From Actinomadura viridilutea (lineage in GTDB: Bacteria > Actinomycetota > Actinomycetes > Streptosporangiales > Streptosporangiaceae), in contig PVNI01000006.1 in NCBI GenBank assembly GCA_003001795.1, forward strand, positions 124,001 through 188,000: a stretch of DNA of 64,000 nt, written 5' to 3'. This document shows positions 31,467 to 43,244 of this stretch, in pieces. The notes beneath the pieces were generated by a model, which saw nothing but the letters and a program-made list of their open reading frames with translations, did no database searches and had not been told where the DNA came from. A program made the position numbers and the translations under genes. Each line of letters starts with the position of its first letter. Position 1 is the first letter of the stretch.

Positions 31467-31502
31467 GCCGTCCCCGCCCGGCGCCCGCCCGGCGGGGACG
31501 GC
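31467..31502. terminator. Hairpin between gatB and the convergent sugar dehydrogenase
   Basis: GCCGTCCCCGCC (31467-31478) pairs perfectly with GGCGGGGACGGC (31491-31502). It has no T-tract and probably acts in both directions. Confidence 0.6.
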
Positions 31503-31509
31503 GCGGCGG

Positions 31510-32643
31510 TCAGGACGCCGGCCGGCTCACCGGAATGACGAGGATCCTGTCGTCGTCCGGTCCGGGGTCGCCGCGGCCGTCGTGGTTGCTCGTGGTGACC
31601 CACAGACTGCCGTCGGGCGCGCGGACGACGGCGCGCAGTCGGCCGTAGCGCCCCTGCAGGTGGGCGATGGGGCGGCCGGCGTCGCCGTCGGCGTCCAGCG
31701 GCACCTGCCACAGGCGCCGCCCGCGCAGACCCGCCGCCCACAGCGAGCCGTCGGCGTAGGCCAGGCCGGACGGCGACGCCTCCGCCGTCGACCAGGTCAG
31801 CAGCGGGTCGGTGAACCCGTCGCGGCCGCCGACGCCCTCCACCTCGGGCCAGCCGTAGTTGCGGCCCCGCTCGATCCGGTTGATCTCGTCGAAGCGGTCC
31901 TGGCCGAACTCGGTGGCGTACATGCGGCCGCGCTCGTCCCACGCCATGCCCTGCACGTTGCGGTGGCCCAGGGTCCACAGGCGGGTGCCGGACGGGTTGC
32001 CGGGCGCGGGGCGTCCGTCCGGGGCGACCCGCAGGATCTTCCCGCCGAGAGAGTCGCGGTCCTGCGCCAGGCGGGTGCGGTACACCTCGCCGGTGGCGAC
32101 GTAGAGCATCCGGTCGGGGCCGAACGCGATGCGGCCGCCGTTGTGGTTGCCGCCCTTGGGGATGCCCGTGACGATCGGCCGGACGTCGCGGACGCCGCCG
32201 CCGTCCAGCCGGAACCGCACCACCCGGTTGTCGTCGGCCGCGGTGAAGTACAGGTAGACGAGCCGGTCGCGGGCGAACGACGGCGACACCGCCACCCCCA
32301 TGAGGCCGCCCTCGCCGCCCGGTTCGACCCCGGGGACCCGGCCGATCACGCTGACCCGGCCCTGCGGCGTCACCCGCAGCAGCCGGGCGGTGTCGCGTTC
32401 GGTCACCAGCGCGTCGCCGCCGGGCAGGAACGCGACCGCCCACGGCACCCGCAGCCCGCCGACCAGCTGCCGGGGTTCGCCGAGCCGGGCCGGGCCCCGC
32501 CCGCCGGACGCGTCTTGCGAGCCGCTCGGCAGCGGAGGCGGCGTCCGCGCGGACCCCTCCCCGCCGCCCCCGCCGGACGAGCAGGCGGCGGCCAGCATGA
32601 GGGCCGCGGCCGCGAGCAGCCGGTGCGCTCTCCGTAGTCCCAT
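31510..32643 (-). CDS. PQQ-dependent sugar dehydrogenase-like lipoprotein
   Basis: A six-bladed beta-propeller of the soluble glucose/aldose sugar dehydrogenase family (377 aa). The N-terminus RRAHRLLAAAALMLAAAC-SS is a lipoprotein signal with Cys21, although Ala rather than Leu is at -3. Family motifs include LRVPWAVAFLPGG, LGHRNVQGMAWD, GGNHNGGRIAFGPD, EFGQDRFDEINRI and RGRNYGWPEVEG. It is expected on the outer face of the membrane, oxidising sugars with PQQ. GGAAGGG lies seven bases before the ATG. No PQQ biosynthesis genes are nearby. Confidence 0.9.
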   Translation of the reverse strand: MGLRRAHRLLAAAALMLAAACSSGGGGGEGSARTPPPLPSGSQDASGGRGPARLGEPRQLVGGLRVPWAVAFLPGGDALVTERDTARLLRVTPQGRVSVIGRVPGVEPGGEGGLMGVAVSPSFARDRLVYLYFTAADDNRVVRFRLDGGGVRDVRPIVTGIPKGGNHNGGRIAFGPDRMLYVATGEVYRTRLAQDRDSLGGKILRVAPDGRPAPGNPSGTRLWTLGHRNVQGMAWDERGRMYATEFGQDRFDEINRIERGRNYGWPEVEGVGGRDGFTDPLLTWSTAEASPSGLAYADGSLWAAGLRGRRLWQVPLDADGDAGRPIAHLQGRYGRLRAVVRAPDGSLWVTTSNHDGRGDPGPDDDRILVIPVSRPAS

Positions 32644-33203
32644 GGCACGCCCTTCCGTCGTCTCTTCATACGGATGGCCCGGCGTTCCCGTTCCGTGCGG
32701 CTGCGTTCCCGGGCGCGCCCCGACGATTCCCCCGCCTCTCCCCGCCTCCCGCCTCGCGCGCCCCCGCGGGTTCGGCGCCCCTCGCGTTTTCCCGCGATCT
32801 TCCGGATCGAGGACTGTACGATCATGAACGACGGGGCACGGGCACCGCGGTGGGAGAGGGAGCCGGGCGAGGCGGTGCGGGCCGGGCGCGGAGGTCCGGC
32901 GACGTCCCCGCGACGAGGTCGTTCGTCGCCGGGTGGAGGCTCAGCCTCAATCGCTCCGTGACCTACGGAACGTACATTGAGTATCACGGTGATCCCGCAC
33001 TGCAGCAACGTCGCTGATCCACTGCCGGCGCACCAGCGGCGCCCGCAGCCGCCCGAGCGCGAAACCTGCGCGGGGCACGATCCACTTCCTGTCGGACGTT
33101 ACCCGGACGTCCGGACAGGATCCGGTACCGAGACGTCACCGGGCGCGCACATGCGTCCGCGCGGGGCCGGCGGCCCCGACGGGTCAGAAAGGGACACGGC
33201 GCG
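32644..33203. other. Intergenic region, 560 bp, with a nested inverted repeat
   Basis: No convincing gene is seen; the ORFs here lack family motifs and ribosome sites. A nested inverted repeat occupies 32946-32981: outer arms CTCAAT and ATTGAG, inner arms TCCGT (32955-32959) and ACGGA (32965-32969). The region separates divergent genes, the sugar dehydrogenase and the GGDEF-EAL protein, and probably holds both promoters. Confidence 0.4.
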
Positions 33204-36200
33204 ATGAGCGGCGAGAACGCCAGGCGGCTGCCGCACCCGTTGCCGCCGCGCGCGGCGCCGGTCGCCATGGTCACGGTCGCCGGGCTGCTCTACGCCGTCG
33301 GCTCGCTCCTCGGCTGGGGCGGGCGCATGTTCATCGCCTGGGGCGAGGCCGCCGCGGCCGCGGCGGCCGCGGGGTCGCTGCTGTTCGCCGCGCGCCGGCC
33401 GCGCACCGCCGCGGGACCGGCCGCCGCCGACCGCCCCGCGCCGGACGCCGGGGAGGGCGGCTCGGCCCGGCGGACGTCGTGGCGCTGGTACGGCATCGCG
33501 GCCGCCTGCTGGCTGGTCGGCGCGGTGGGCAGCGCGGTGCTGTCGGCCACGCCGACCCGCAGCGCGCTGTCGCTGTCGGTCGCCGACCTGTTCTACCTGG
33601 CCGCGGTGATCGCGCTGGTGATCGGGCTGGTCGTGCCGATCCCGATGAGGCGCGACGCGCGCGCCTGGCTGAGGTACGCCGCCGACACCTACGTCTGCGT
33701 CTGCGCCCTGTTCGTGCTGGGCTGGGTGGCGCTGTTCAGCGACCTGTACCACCGGTCGGGCGAGTCGCCGTGGGAGTTCATGCTCGAACTGCTGTACCCG
33801 GTGGTCGACCTGGTGCTGGTCTGCGGGGCGCTGCCGTTCGTGCTGGGCGCCGGGCCCGGCCGCCGGCGCCCGGCCTGGCTGGGCTACGCGGCGCTGGTCG
33901 CGATGGCGGTCGCCGACGTGGTGACGCTGACGGTCCGGCTGCGCGGGGGCGGGCCCGCCGACGACCCGTCCGACATCCTGCGGCTGGGCGCGCTGCTGCT
34001 GCTCATCCTCGTGCCGTGGACGGCGCCGCCCGAGGGCGGCGCCCCGTCCCGCGACGACGCCGACGACCTTCCGCGGGGCGCGTCCGGGGCCGCCGGCGCC
34101 GAGCCGGGCGACGACGGGCGGGCGGACCGGATGGTCGGGCCGGGCATCGCGCCGGCGGCGGTGGCGGCCGCGGCCACGCTGTTCGTCGCGGGCCACTCGC
34201 TGACCGCCCGGCACGGCCTGGAGCCGGTGGTGTCGCTGGTGGCGGGGTCGGCCACGATGGTGCTGCTGGCGCGGCTGGCCGAGCTGCTGCGGGAGAACGA
34301 GTCGCTGCGCCGCGCCGTGAAGACCGGCGAGGAGCACTTCCGCGCCCTGTCGGAGAGCATCAACGACGCGGTGCTGATCTGCGACCTGGACGCGGTCGTG
34401 CAGTACGCCAGCGCGGGCGCGCTGCGCACGTACCGGTACACCGCCGACGAGCTGCTCGGGCGCCGACTGCACGAGATCATCCACCCGGAGGACCTGCCGC
34501 GGGTGCGGGCCGCGTTCAGCGGGTTCCTCGACGAGCCCGCGGACGACTCGCCGGACGACTCGCCGGAGGGGGCGACGGACGGGACCGCCGACGGGAAGGC
34601 CGCCGGGCGGCCCGATCCCGCCGTGGACGACCCGGAGGTCGACGACCCGCCCCCGCCGTCGGACGACGAGCCCGGCGTGGTCCGCCCGGCCGGCGAGGGG
34701 GCGGGCACGGACACGCTGCGGCTGTCGTGCCGGATCCGCGCCGCCGACGGAACCTGGCTGCCCACCGAGTCCACGATCTCCCGCTACAGCGGCACCGGGG
34801 AGGCGCCGGGCCGGCTGCTGGTGACCACCCGCGACCTGAGCGAGCAGGCCGCGCTGCAGCGCCAGGTCACCCATCTGACCTTCCACGACGGGCTCACCGG
34901 CCTGCCCAACCGCGCCTACTTCGAAGAGCGCACCCGCGAGGTGCTGTCCCGCCGCCCGGACGGCGACCGGGTCGCGGTGCTGTTCGTCGACCTCGACGGG
35001 TTCACCGCCGTCAACGACTCGGCCGGGCACGCGGCGGGCGACCAGGTGCTCGCGCAGGCCGCGCGGCGGCTGCGCGGCGTCGTCCAGGCGGACGACACCG
35101 TGGCGCGCTGGGGCGGCGACGAGTTCGCCGTGCTCGTGCAGCTGCCGCCGGACGCCTCGGGCGCGGGCGGGCGCGCGGGCTCGGGCCCCGACACCCAGGC
35201 CGCGGTGGACCTGGCGGAACGGCTGCTGCGAGCCCTGTCGCAGGAGCCCTACCGGGTCGGCGGCAAGGGCATCGTGCTGACCGCCAGCATCGGCATCGCG
35301 TTCGCCGGCGACCAGGAGCGGCCGGCGGGCGGCCGGGAGCGGCAGCGCGTCGCGGTGGCGGCGGGGGCCGCGGGCGCCGACGCCGAGCGGCGGCTGCGGC
35401 GCAGCGCCGCCGACCTGATCCGCAACGGCGACCTGGCCATGGCCCGCGCCAAGGAGCTGGGCGGGGGGCGCGTCGAGGTGTTCGCCCCGCACATGCACAC
35501 CGACGTCGTGCGCCGGCTGGAGCTGGGCAGCGACCTGCAGCGGGCCCTCGCCGAGGAGCAGTTCGCCGTGGAGTTCCAGCCGGTGGTGGACCTGGCGACG
35601 TCCCGCGTCACCGGGGTGGAGGCGCTGGTGCGCTGGTGGCGGGGCAGCGAACCGGTGCCGCCGGAGGAGTTCATCGGCCCGGCCGAGGAGTCCGGCCTGA
35701 TGATCCCGCTGGGGGACTGGGTGCTGCGCGAGGCGTGCCGGGAGGTGGCGCGCTGGCGCCGCGACTCCTGGGACGTCGGCGTGTCGGTGAACTTCACCGC
35801 CCGGCAGATCGCCGCGCCCGGCTTCGTCGAGTCGGTCGCGGCCGCCCTGGAGGAGACCGGGCTGCCGCCGCAGGCCCTCACCGTCGAGGTGCGGGAGGAG
35901 GTGCTGGTCGAGGACGCCGGGCAGAACGTGGAGCGGCTGTCGGCGCTGCGCGACCTGGGCGTGCGGCTGGCCATCGACGACTTCGGCACCGGCTACGCCT
36001 CGCTGGCCTACCTCGGGCAGCTGCCGGTGGACGTCCTCAAGATCGACCCGTCGTTCGTGGCGGGGCTGGGCTCGGACGAGACGCTCACCCTGCTCACCCG
36101 CACCATCGTGCGGCTCGGCAGCGATCTCGGGCTGACCGTGGTGGCCGAGGGCATCGAGCGCCCCGAGCAGCTGGAGCTGCTGCGCGAGATGGGCTGCCCG

Positions 36201-36338
36201 CGCGGCCAGGGCTACCTGGTGGCCCGGCCGATGGCCGCCGGCCGTGTCGAGTCGCTGGTGCGCACCAACCTCAAGGGCGCCGCCGACCCGGGCGACGTGA
36301 CGCTGCCGCTGCAGGACTCCGCGCTGTCCGCCGGGTGA
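33204..36338 (+). CDS. Membrane PAS-GGDEF-EAL c-di-GMP signalling protein
   Basis: A 1044-residue protein. About eight hydrophobic helices fill residues 15-355. A PAS domain follows (LSESINDAVLICDLDAVVQY), split near 450-510 by an acidic, proline-rich insertion (about 60 residues). The GGDEF domain has HDGLTGLPNRAYF and RWGGDEFAVL. The EAL domain has VEALVRWW, VNFTARQI, AIDDFGTGYASLAYL, KIDPSFVAGLGS and VAEGIERPEQLELL. All catalytic residues appear present in both domains, so it could both make and break c-di-GMP. A single ATG start follows AGAAAGGGA. Confidence 0.94.
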   Translation: MSGENARRLPHPLPPRAAPVAMVTVAGLLYAVGSLLGWGGRMFIAWGEAAAAAAAAGSLLFAARRPRTAAGPAAADRPAPDAGEGGSARRTSWRWYGIAAACWLVGAVGSAVLSATPTRSALSLSVADLFYLAAVIALVIGLVVPIPMRRDARAWLRYAADTYVCVCALFVLGWVALFSDLYHRSGESPWEFMLELLYPVVDLVLVCGALPFVLGAGPGRRRPAWLGYAALVAMAVADVVTLTVRLRGGGPADDPSDILRLGALLLLILVPWTAPPEGGAPSRDDADDLPRGASGAAGAEPGDDGRADRMVGPGIAPAAVAAAATLFVAGHSLTARHGLEPVVSLVAGSATMVLLARLAELLRENESLRRAVKTGEEHFRALSESINDAVLICDLDAVVQYASAGALRTYRYTADELLGRRLHEIIHPEDLPRVRAAFSGFLDEPADDSPDDSPEGATDGTADGKAAGRPDPAVDDPEVDDPPPPSDDEPGVVRPAGEGAGTDTLRLSCRIRAADGTWLPTESTISRYSGTGEAPGRLLVTTRDLSEQAALQRQVTHLTFHDGLTGLPNRAYFEERTREVLSRRPDGDRVAVLFVDLDGFTAVNDSAGHAAGDQVLAQAARRLRGVVQADDTVARWGGDEFAVLVQLPPDASGAGGRAGSGPDTQAAVDLAERLLRALSQEPYRVGGKGIVLTASIGIAFAGDQERPAGGRERQRVAVAAGAAGADAERRLRRSAADLIRNGDLAMARAKELGGGRVEVFAPHMHTDVVRRLELGSDLQRALAEEQFAVEFQPVVDLATSRVTGVEALVRWWRGSEPVPPEEFIGPAEESGLMIPLGDWVLREACREVARWRRDSWDVGVSVNFTARQIAAPGFVESVAAALEETGLPPQALTVEVREEVLVEDAGQNVERLSALRDLGVRLAIDDFGTGYASLAYLGQLPVDVLKIDPSFVAGLGSDETLTLLTRTIVRLGSDLGLTVVAEGIERPEQLELLREMGCPRGQGYLVARPMAAGRVESLVRTNLKGAADPGDVTLPLQDSALSAG

Positions 36339-36407
36339 CCCGCGCCGCGCCGAGCCCGCTGACCTGCGCGGACGGAGCGGAGGCGGTCAATTTTCCGTCA
36401 AGGACCG

Positions 36408-36422
36408 TCTCACATGGTGAGA
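36408..36422. promoter_or_regulatory. TCTCA-N5-TGAGA operator upstream of ilvB
   Basis: TCTCACATGGTGAGA is an inverted repeat with 6-bp arms (TCTCAC / GTGAGA). It lies 63-77 bases before the leader-peptide ATG. The same motif recurs before leuB, cimA and at 46321-46335. In related actinobacteria an IclR-type regulator (LtbR/NdgR) controls these genes, but its binding to this site is inference. Confidence 0.6.
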
Positions 36423-36484
36423 TAAACCGTCCGACCATTTGACTCGGGGACGCGGCGTCCGCGAAAGTGAGGTCCGTGCAGAGC

Positions 36485-36526
36485 ATGTCCCGCATTCTCG
36501 TAGTACTTGGTCGGCGCGCAGGCTGA
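36485..36526 (+). CDS. ilvB leader peptide (attenuator), 13 aa
   Basis: The short ORF reads [13 protein letters not shown]. It contains Ile-Leu-Val-Val-Leu in a row, encoded partly by codons rare in this genome (ATT, GTA, GTA, CTT). This is the classic sensor of a branched-chain amino acid attenuator: ribosomes stall here when charged Ile, Leu or Val tRNA is scarce. A GTG at 36476 could extend it by three residues. It is followed by competing hairpins and a T6 terminator before ilvB. Confidence 0.88.
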   Translation: MSRILVVLGRRAG

Positions 36527-36583
36527 CCAAGTCGCTTCGTCCTGCGCGCTTCCCTCGACCGCATCCGGCGGCGGGGGTTTTTT
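36507..36583 (+). terminator. ilvB attenuator: competing hairpins and intrinsic terminator
   Basis: Three pairings are visible. A pause hairpin is TTGGTC (36507-36512) with GACCAA (36525-36530). The antiterminator is GGTCGGCGCGCAGG (36509-36522) with CCTGCGCGC (36541-36549) plus CGACC (36556-36560). The terminator is CCCTCGACCGC (36552-36562) with GCGGCGGGGG (36568-36577), followed by TTTTTT. Because CGACC belongs to both, antiterminator and terminator exclude each other. Confidence 0.85.
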
Positions 36584-36672
36584 GTTGGCCGCGCGACCCT
36601 CGAACCGGCCGCGACCGGCGAACCGGGCCTTCGACGACCCGGCCACACGGACTCTCCCCAAGGAACAGGAAC

Positions 36673-38418
36673 ATGACGACCGAACAGATGACGGGAGCCG
36701 AGGCGCTGATCCGCGCTCTGGAGAACGTCGGCGTCGACACCGTGTTCGGCATCCCGGGGGGCGCCATCCTCCCGGCCTACGACCCGCTGTACGACTCCAA
36801 GAAGCTCCGTCACATCCTGGTGCGGCACGAGCAGGGCGCCGGGCACGCGGCCCAGGGGTACGCCATGGTCACCGGCAAGGTCGGCGTCTGCATGGCCACC
36901 AGCGGACCCGGCGCCACCAACCTGGTCACCGCGATCTCCGACGCCTACATGGACTCGGTGCCGATCGTGGCGATCACCGGCCAGGTGGCGACCCCGCTGA
37001 TCGGCACGGACGGCTTCCAGGAGGCCGACATCTCCGGCATCACCATGCCGATCACCAAGCACAACTTCCTGGTCACCCGGGGCGACGAGATCGCCCGCAC
37101 GATCGCCGAGGCGTTCCACATCGCCTCCACCGGGCGCCCCGGGCCCGTGCTCGTCGACATCGCCAAGGACGCGCTGCAGGCCACCGTCGAGTTCAGCTGG
37201 CCGGTCCCCCTGCAGCTGCCCGGCTACCGTCCGGTCACCCGGCCGCACTCCAAGCAGGTGCGCGAGGCGGCACGGCTGATCGTCCAGGCCAAGCGGCCCG
37301 TCCTGTACGTCGGCGGCGGCGTGCTGAAGGCCAAGGCGTCCGCCGAGCTGAAGGTGCTGGCGGAGCTGACCGGCGCGCCCGTCGTCACCACGCTGATGGC
37401 CAAGGGCGCGCTGCCCGACAGCCACCCGCTGCACATGGGGATGCCCGGCATGCACGGCAGCGTCGGCGCGGTCGGGGCGCTGCAGCGTTCGGACCTGCTG
37501 GTCGCCATCGGCACCCGGTTCGACGACCGGGTCACCGGCCAGCTGTCCACGTTCGCCCCGGAGGCCAAGGTCGTGCACGCCGACATCGACCCGGCCGAGA
37601 TCTCCAAGAACCGGCACGCGGACGTCCCGATCGTCGGGGACGCCCGCGAGGTGATCGCCGACCTGATCGTGGCGGTGCAGGCCGAGCACGAGGCGGGCAA
37701 CCGCGGCGACTACGAGGACTGGTGGCGCCAGCTGCGCGCCTGGCGCGAGACCTACCCGCTCGGCTACGACCACCCCGCCGACGGGTCGCTGTCGCCGCAG
37801 TACGTCATCGAGCGCATCGGCAAGATGGTCGGCCCCGACGCGTACTACGTGGCCGGCGTGGGGCAGCACCAGATGTGGGCGGCGCAGTTCATCAAGTACG
37901 AGCGGCCCGGCGCGTTCCTCAACTCCGGCGGCGCGGGCACCATGGGCTACGCCGTCCCGGCCGCCATGGGCGCCAAGGTCGCCGCGCCGGACGCGCAGGT
38001 GTGGGCGATCGACGGCGACGGCTGCTTCCAGATGACCAACCAGGAGCTGGCCACCTGCGCCATCGAGGGCATCCCGATCAAGGTCGCGGTCATCAACAAC
38101 GGCAACCTGGGCATGGTCCGGCAGTGGCAGACGCTCTTCTACAACGAGCGCTACTCCCACACCAACCTGCACAGCCGCCGGATCCCGGACTTCGTCAAGC
38201 TGGCCGAGGCGTACGGTTGTGTCGGGCTGCGCTGCGACCGCGCCGAGGACGTCGACGCCACGATCGCCAAGGCCATGGAGATCGACGACGCTCCGGTGGT
38301 GATCGACTTCATCGTCCACCACGACGCCATGGTCTGGCCCATGGTCGCCGCGGGAACCAGCAACGACGACATCAAGATCGCTCGGGACATGGCCCCCGAC
38401 TGGGAGAACGGAGACTGA
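36673..38418 (+). CDS. ilvB: Acetolactate synthase, large (catalytic) subunit
   Basis: IlvB (581 aa) is the TPP enzyme that condenses pyruvate with pyruvate or 2-ketobutyrate, the first common step to Val, Leu and Ile. Motifs are [17 protein letters not shown], the catalytic Glu in [16 protein letters not shown], and the TPP/Mg motif [16 protein letters not shown] with [14 protein letters not shown]. The start is ATG 36673 after AAGGAACAGG. It is preceded by an attenuator and followed six bases later by ilvN. Confidence 0.97.
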   Translation: MTTEQMTGAEALIRALENVGVDTVFGIPGGAILPAYDPLYDSKKLRHILVRHEQGAGHAAQGYAMVTGKVGVCMATSGPGATNLVTAISDAYMDSVPIVAITGQVATPLIGTDGFQEADISGITMPITKHNFLVTRGDEIARTIAEAFHIASTGRPGPVLVDIAKDALQATVEFSWPVPLQLPGYRPVTRPHSKQVREAARLIVQAKRPVLYVGGGVLKAKASAELKVLAELTGAPVVTTLMAKGALPDSHPLHMGMPGMHGSVGAVGALQRSDLLVAIGTRFDDRVTGQLSTFAPEAKVVHADIDPAEISKNRHADVPIVGDAREVIADLIVAVQAEHEAGNRGDYEDWWRQLRAWRETYPLGYDHPADGSLSPQYVIERIGKMVGPDAYYVAGVGQHQMWAAQFIKYERPGAFLNSGGAGTMGYAVPAAMGAKVAAPDAQVWAIDGDGCFQMTNQELATCAIEGIPIKVAVINNGNLGMVRQWQTLFYNERYSHTNLHSRRIPDFVKLAEAYGCVGLRCDRAEDVDATIAKAMEIDDAPVVIDFIVHHDAMVWPMVAAGTSNDDIKIARDMAPDWENGD

Positions 38419-38423
38419 CCGCG

Positions 38424-38948
38424 ATGAGCCTGCACACGCTGTCGGTGCTGGTGGAGAACAAGCCGGGCATCCTGGCGCGGGTGGCGTCGCTGTTCTCCCG
38501 GCGCGGGTTCAACATCGAGTCGCTCGCCGTGGGCACCACCGAGCACCCGGACATCTCCCGCATGACGATCGTGGTCAACGTCGAGGAGCTGCCGCTGGAG
38601 CAGGTGACCAAGCAGCTCAACAAGCTGATCAACGTGCTGAAGATCGTCGAGCTGGAGCCGTCGTCGTCGGTGCAGCGCGAGCTGGTGCTGGTGAAGGTGC
38701 GCGCCGACGCCGAGACCCGCTCGCAGGTGCTGGAGACCGTCCAGCTGTTCCGCGCCAAAGTGGTCGACGTGGCGCCGGAGGCGGTCACCATCGAGGCCAC
38801 CGGCAACCGCGACAAGCTGGATGCCCTGATCCGCGTCCTGGAGCCCTTCGGCATCAAGGAACTGGTGCAGTCGGGCATGGTGGCCATCGGCCGCGGCGCC
38901 CGGTCCATCACCGACCGGTCGCTGCGCGCCCTGGAGCGCAGCGCCTGA
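38424..38948 (+). CDS. ilvN: Acetolactate synthase, small (regulatory) subunit
   Basis: IlvN (174 aa) confers valine feedback inhibition on IlvB. The N-terminal ACT domain reads HTLSVLVENKPGILARVASL, then FSRRGFNIESLAVG. The C-terminal domain has RELVLVKVRADAETRSQVLE and AVTIEATGNRDKLDALIRVL. It starts at ATG 38424, six bases after the ilvB stop. Confidence 0.97.
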   Translation: MSLHTLSVLVENKPGILARVASLFSRRGFNIESLAVGTTEHPDISRMTIVVNVEELPLEQVTKQLNKLINVLKIVELEPSSSVQRELVLVKVRADAETRSQVLETVQLFRAKVVDVAPEAVTIEATGNRDKLDALIRVLEPFGIKELVQSGMVAIGRGARSITDRSLRALERSA

Positions 38949-39045
38949 CCTCGCGTCCGGCGCGCGCCTCACCCGGAACCGCGCGCCGGACGCCGCGTCC
39001 CGCGGGACGCGGCGCCGCCCCTGAAAACCGAGCAACACCATGTGA

Positions 39046-40056
<1,011 letters not shown>

Positions 40057-40114
40057 GCGGAGCGCGAGGGGCCGTCCCCGGCCGACGGGGGCGTCCGCCT
40101 CTGCACGTGCCCGC

Positions 40115-40155
40115 CTGCGGGCTCGGTTCCGGTGTGCGCCGGGCCGAGCCCGCAG
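40115..40155. terminator. Hairpin terminator after ilvC
   Basis: CTGCGGGCTCGG (40115-40126) pairs perfectly with CCGAGCCCGCAG (40144-40155). It lies between ilvC and the convergent gene at 40170. Confidence 0.65.
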
Positions 40156-40169
40156 TGCTGTGCGGCGCC

Positions 40170-40961
40170 CTACCGGCGGATGAGGCGGTGGAGCATGCGG
40201 ACGTGCATGGGGACGCGGCGCGGAGTGCTTTTCACCGTGATCGCCAGGTGGTCGCCGCGGGTGAAGTAGACGGTCGCCTCCGTGGAGGGGCCGAGGAGGC
40301 GCCGCTGGGGATCGGTGCCGACCTTGGGGCCGCGGACCGTGCCGCAGCGCGCCTCGCGGCGGATCCCGAGAGCCTCGGCGGCCACGAAGACGTCCCAGCG
40401 TCCCGGACCCGCGTCCGTGACGTCGACGCACGCGGTGAAGCCCGCCTCGTCCGACTCGGCGGGGAAGTGGTGCTCCACCCCGGAGCGGCGTTCCCGCAGG
40501 ATCAGCGCGACCTTCGTCTCGCGGGCCTGGACGCGCTGCACGGCGGCGTGCCCGCGCACCCGCAGCCGTCCGCCGCCCTGCCAGCCGACCGCGTCCAGCC
40601 GGTGGTCGAGGCCGATCTCGTCGGTGACGTCGGCGTCCTGGCGGGGCACGCCGCGCAGGTACGGGTAGACCGCGTACACCCGGCCGCCCACCACGACCGT
40701 GCCGACCTCCACGCCCTCGACCTCGTCGCGGACGAGGCGCTCCAGCTCGTCCTGGAGGCCGTTGCGGATGCAGAAGGCGCGCATCCGGTACGCGGCGGGC
40801 AGCGCGGAGCGGTCGGCGGCGTCGGCGAGGCCGCCGTCGGCGAGCATCCGGCGCGTCCCCGCCGCCATGCCGCGCCGCGCCGCGGCGTCCAGGTCCAGGA
40901 ACCGGTGGTCGTAGAGGCGCAGCAGGTCGCGCAGAAGGCTGGTGGCGGAGTCCGGGGTCAC
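40170..40961 (-). CDS. Protein of unknown function, 263 aa
   Basis: The N-terminal half (VTPDSATSLLRDLLRLYDHRFLDL) is helical. The C-terminal half is predicted beta-rich (GRLRVRGHAAVQRVQARETKVA ... GRWDVFVAAEALGIRRE), like the Ig-like tails found on some glycosyltransferases, but no catalytic domain is seen. The GTG at 40961 is chosen because TAACGT lies seven bases before it on this strand (40969-40974), implying a leaderless transcript. The gene is divergent from padR, sharing a 110-base control region. The family is not recognised. Confidence 0.65.
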   Translation of the reverse strand: MTPDSATSLLRDLLRLYDHRFLDLDAAARRGMAAGTRRMLADGGLADAADRSALPAAYRMRAFCIRNGLQDELERLVRDEVEGVEVGTVVVGGRVYAVYPYLRGVPRQDADVTDEIGLDHRLDAVGWQGGGRLRVRGHAAVQRVQARETKVALILRERRSGVEHHFPAESDEAGFTACVDVTDAGPGRWDVFVAAEALGIRREARCGTVRGPKVGTDPQRRLLGPSTEATVYFTRGDHLAITVKSTPRRVPMHVRMLHRLIRR

Positions 40962-40968
40962 GGTGGCT

Positions 40969-40974
40969 ACGTTA
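40969..40974 (-). promoter_or_regulatory. -10 box TAACGT for the minus-strand gene at 40961
   Basis: On the minus strand TAACGT is followed after 7 bases by GTG. No Shine-Dalgarno sequence is present. Confidence 0.5.
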
Positions 40975-41024
40975 AGGGCGCCGGTGATCGGCCGCTGCGA
41001 GGCGGGCGCCGCGTGTCGTTCACT

Positions 41025-41060
41025 GCATACGCGGTATTGCCTCGCGCGTACGCCGTATGC
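41025..41060. promoter_or_regulatory. Inverted repeat before padR
   Basis: GCATACG (41025-41031) and CGTATGC (41054-41060) form a 7-bp inverted repeat spaced by 22 bases. It lies 13 bases before the padR ATG and between divergent genes, so autoregulation is possible. Confidence 0.45.
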
Positions 41061-41072
41061 CAGCGTTGGGCC

Positions 41073-41660
41073 ATGTCGATCCGCCACGGCCTCCTGGCCC
41101 TGCTGACCCGGGGTCCCCGCTACGGCTACCAGCTGCGCGCCGAGTTCGAGGCGTCCACGGGCGCGACCTGGCCGCTCAACATCGGACAGGTCTACTCCAC
41201 GCTGTCGCGGCTGGAGCGCGACGACCTGGCGACCCGGGTGGGCGCCGACGACGAGGGCCGCTTCGTCTACCGCATCACCCCCGCCGGGCAGGAGTCCGTG
41301 CGACGGTGGTTCGCCACCCCGGTGGCCCGCGCCGACCGCCCCCGCGACGAGCTGGCCATCAAACTCGCGCTCGCCGTCACCACGCCGGGCGTGGACGTCC
41401 GCGCGGTCGTGCAGGCTCAGCGCACCGCCACGCTGCGCACACTGCAGGACCTCACCCGGCTCAAGGGGGACGACGAGCGGATCCCGGACGCGCCCGGGGA
41501 GCGGGCGTGGCAGTTGGTGCTCGAATCGATGATCCTGCAGGCGGAGGCCGAGGTGCGGTGGCTGGACCACTGCGAGGAGTACCTGCTGCGCGCCGAGAAG
41601 GCCGGCTCCGCGGCGGGGACGGAGGCGGACGCCCGCGACCTGGCCGCGACGGAAAGCTGA
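41073..41660 (+). CDS. PadR-family transcriptional regulator
   Basis: A 195-residue PadR regulator. The winged helix reads MSIRHGLLALLTRGPRYGYQ, then NIGQVYSTLSRLERDDLATR, ending with FVYRITPAGQE. The C-terminal helical dimerisation region is of the longer (Vir_act_alpha_C) type. No transporter gene is directly downstream, which is unusual for PadR; the next gene is a DUF2079 membrane protein. It probably controls itself and the divergent gene at 40961. Confidence 0.92.
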   Translation: MSIRHGLLALLTRGPRYGYQLRAEFEASTGATWPLNIGQVYSTLSRLERDDLATRVGADDEGRFVYRITPAGQESVRRWFATPVARADRPRDELAIKLALAVTTPGVDVRAVVQAQRTATLRTLQDLTRLKGDDERIPDAPGERAWQLVLESMILQAEAEVRWLDHCEEYLLRAEKAGSAAGTEADARDLAATES

Positions 41661-41754
41661 CCGCCGGGGACGCGGCCTCGGCGCCGATGGGCTGAGGGGA
41701 CGGCCCCGTCGCGCTCATGCGTCCTCGCCGGGGGCTGGCGGCGGCGGACGCTGG

Positions 41755-41760
41755 TAGCGT
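41755..41760 (+). promoter_or_regulatory. -10 box TAGCGT, leaderless start of the DUF2079 gene
   Basis: TAGCGT ends 8 bases before GTG 41769. Confidence 0.5.
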
Positions 41761-41768
41761 CCTGGCAC

Positions 41769-43244
<1,476 letters not shown>

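Noticed and set aside
32674..32961. Possible 95-aa gene in the gap before the GGDEF-EAL gene
   Set aside because: The translation is Arg/Pro-rich, without motifs, and has no ribosome site. It is better read as intergenic DNA.
41073..41660. PadR as regulator of a drug transporter operon
   Set aside because: No ABC or MFS transporter lies next to it. The downstream gene is DUF2079 with its own promoter box.
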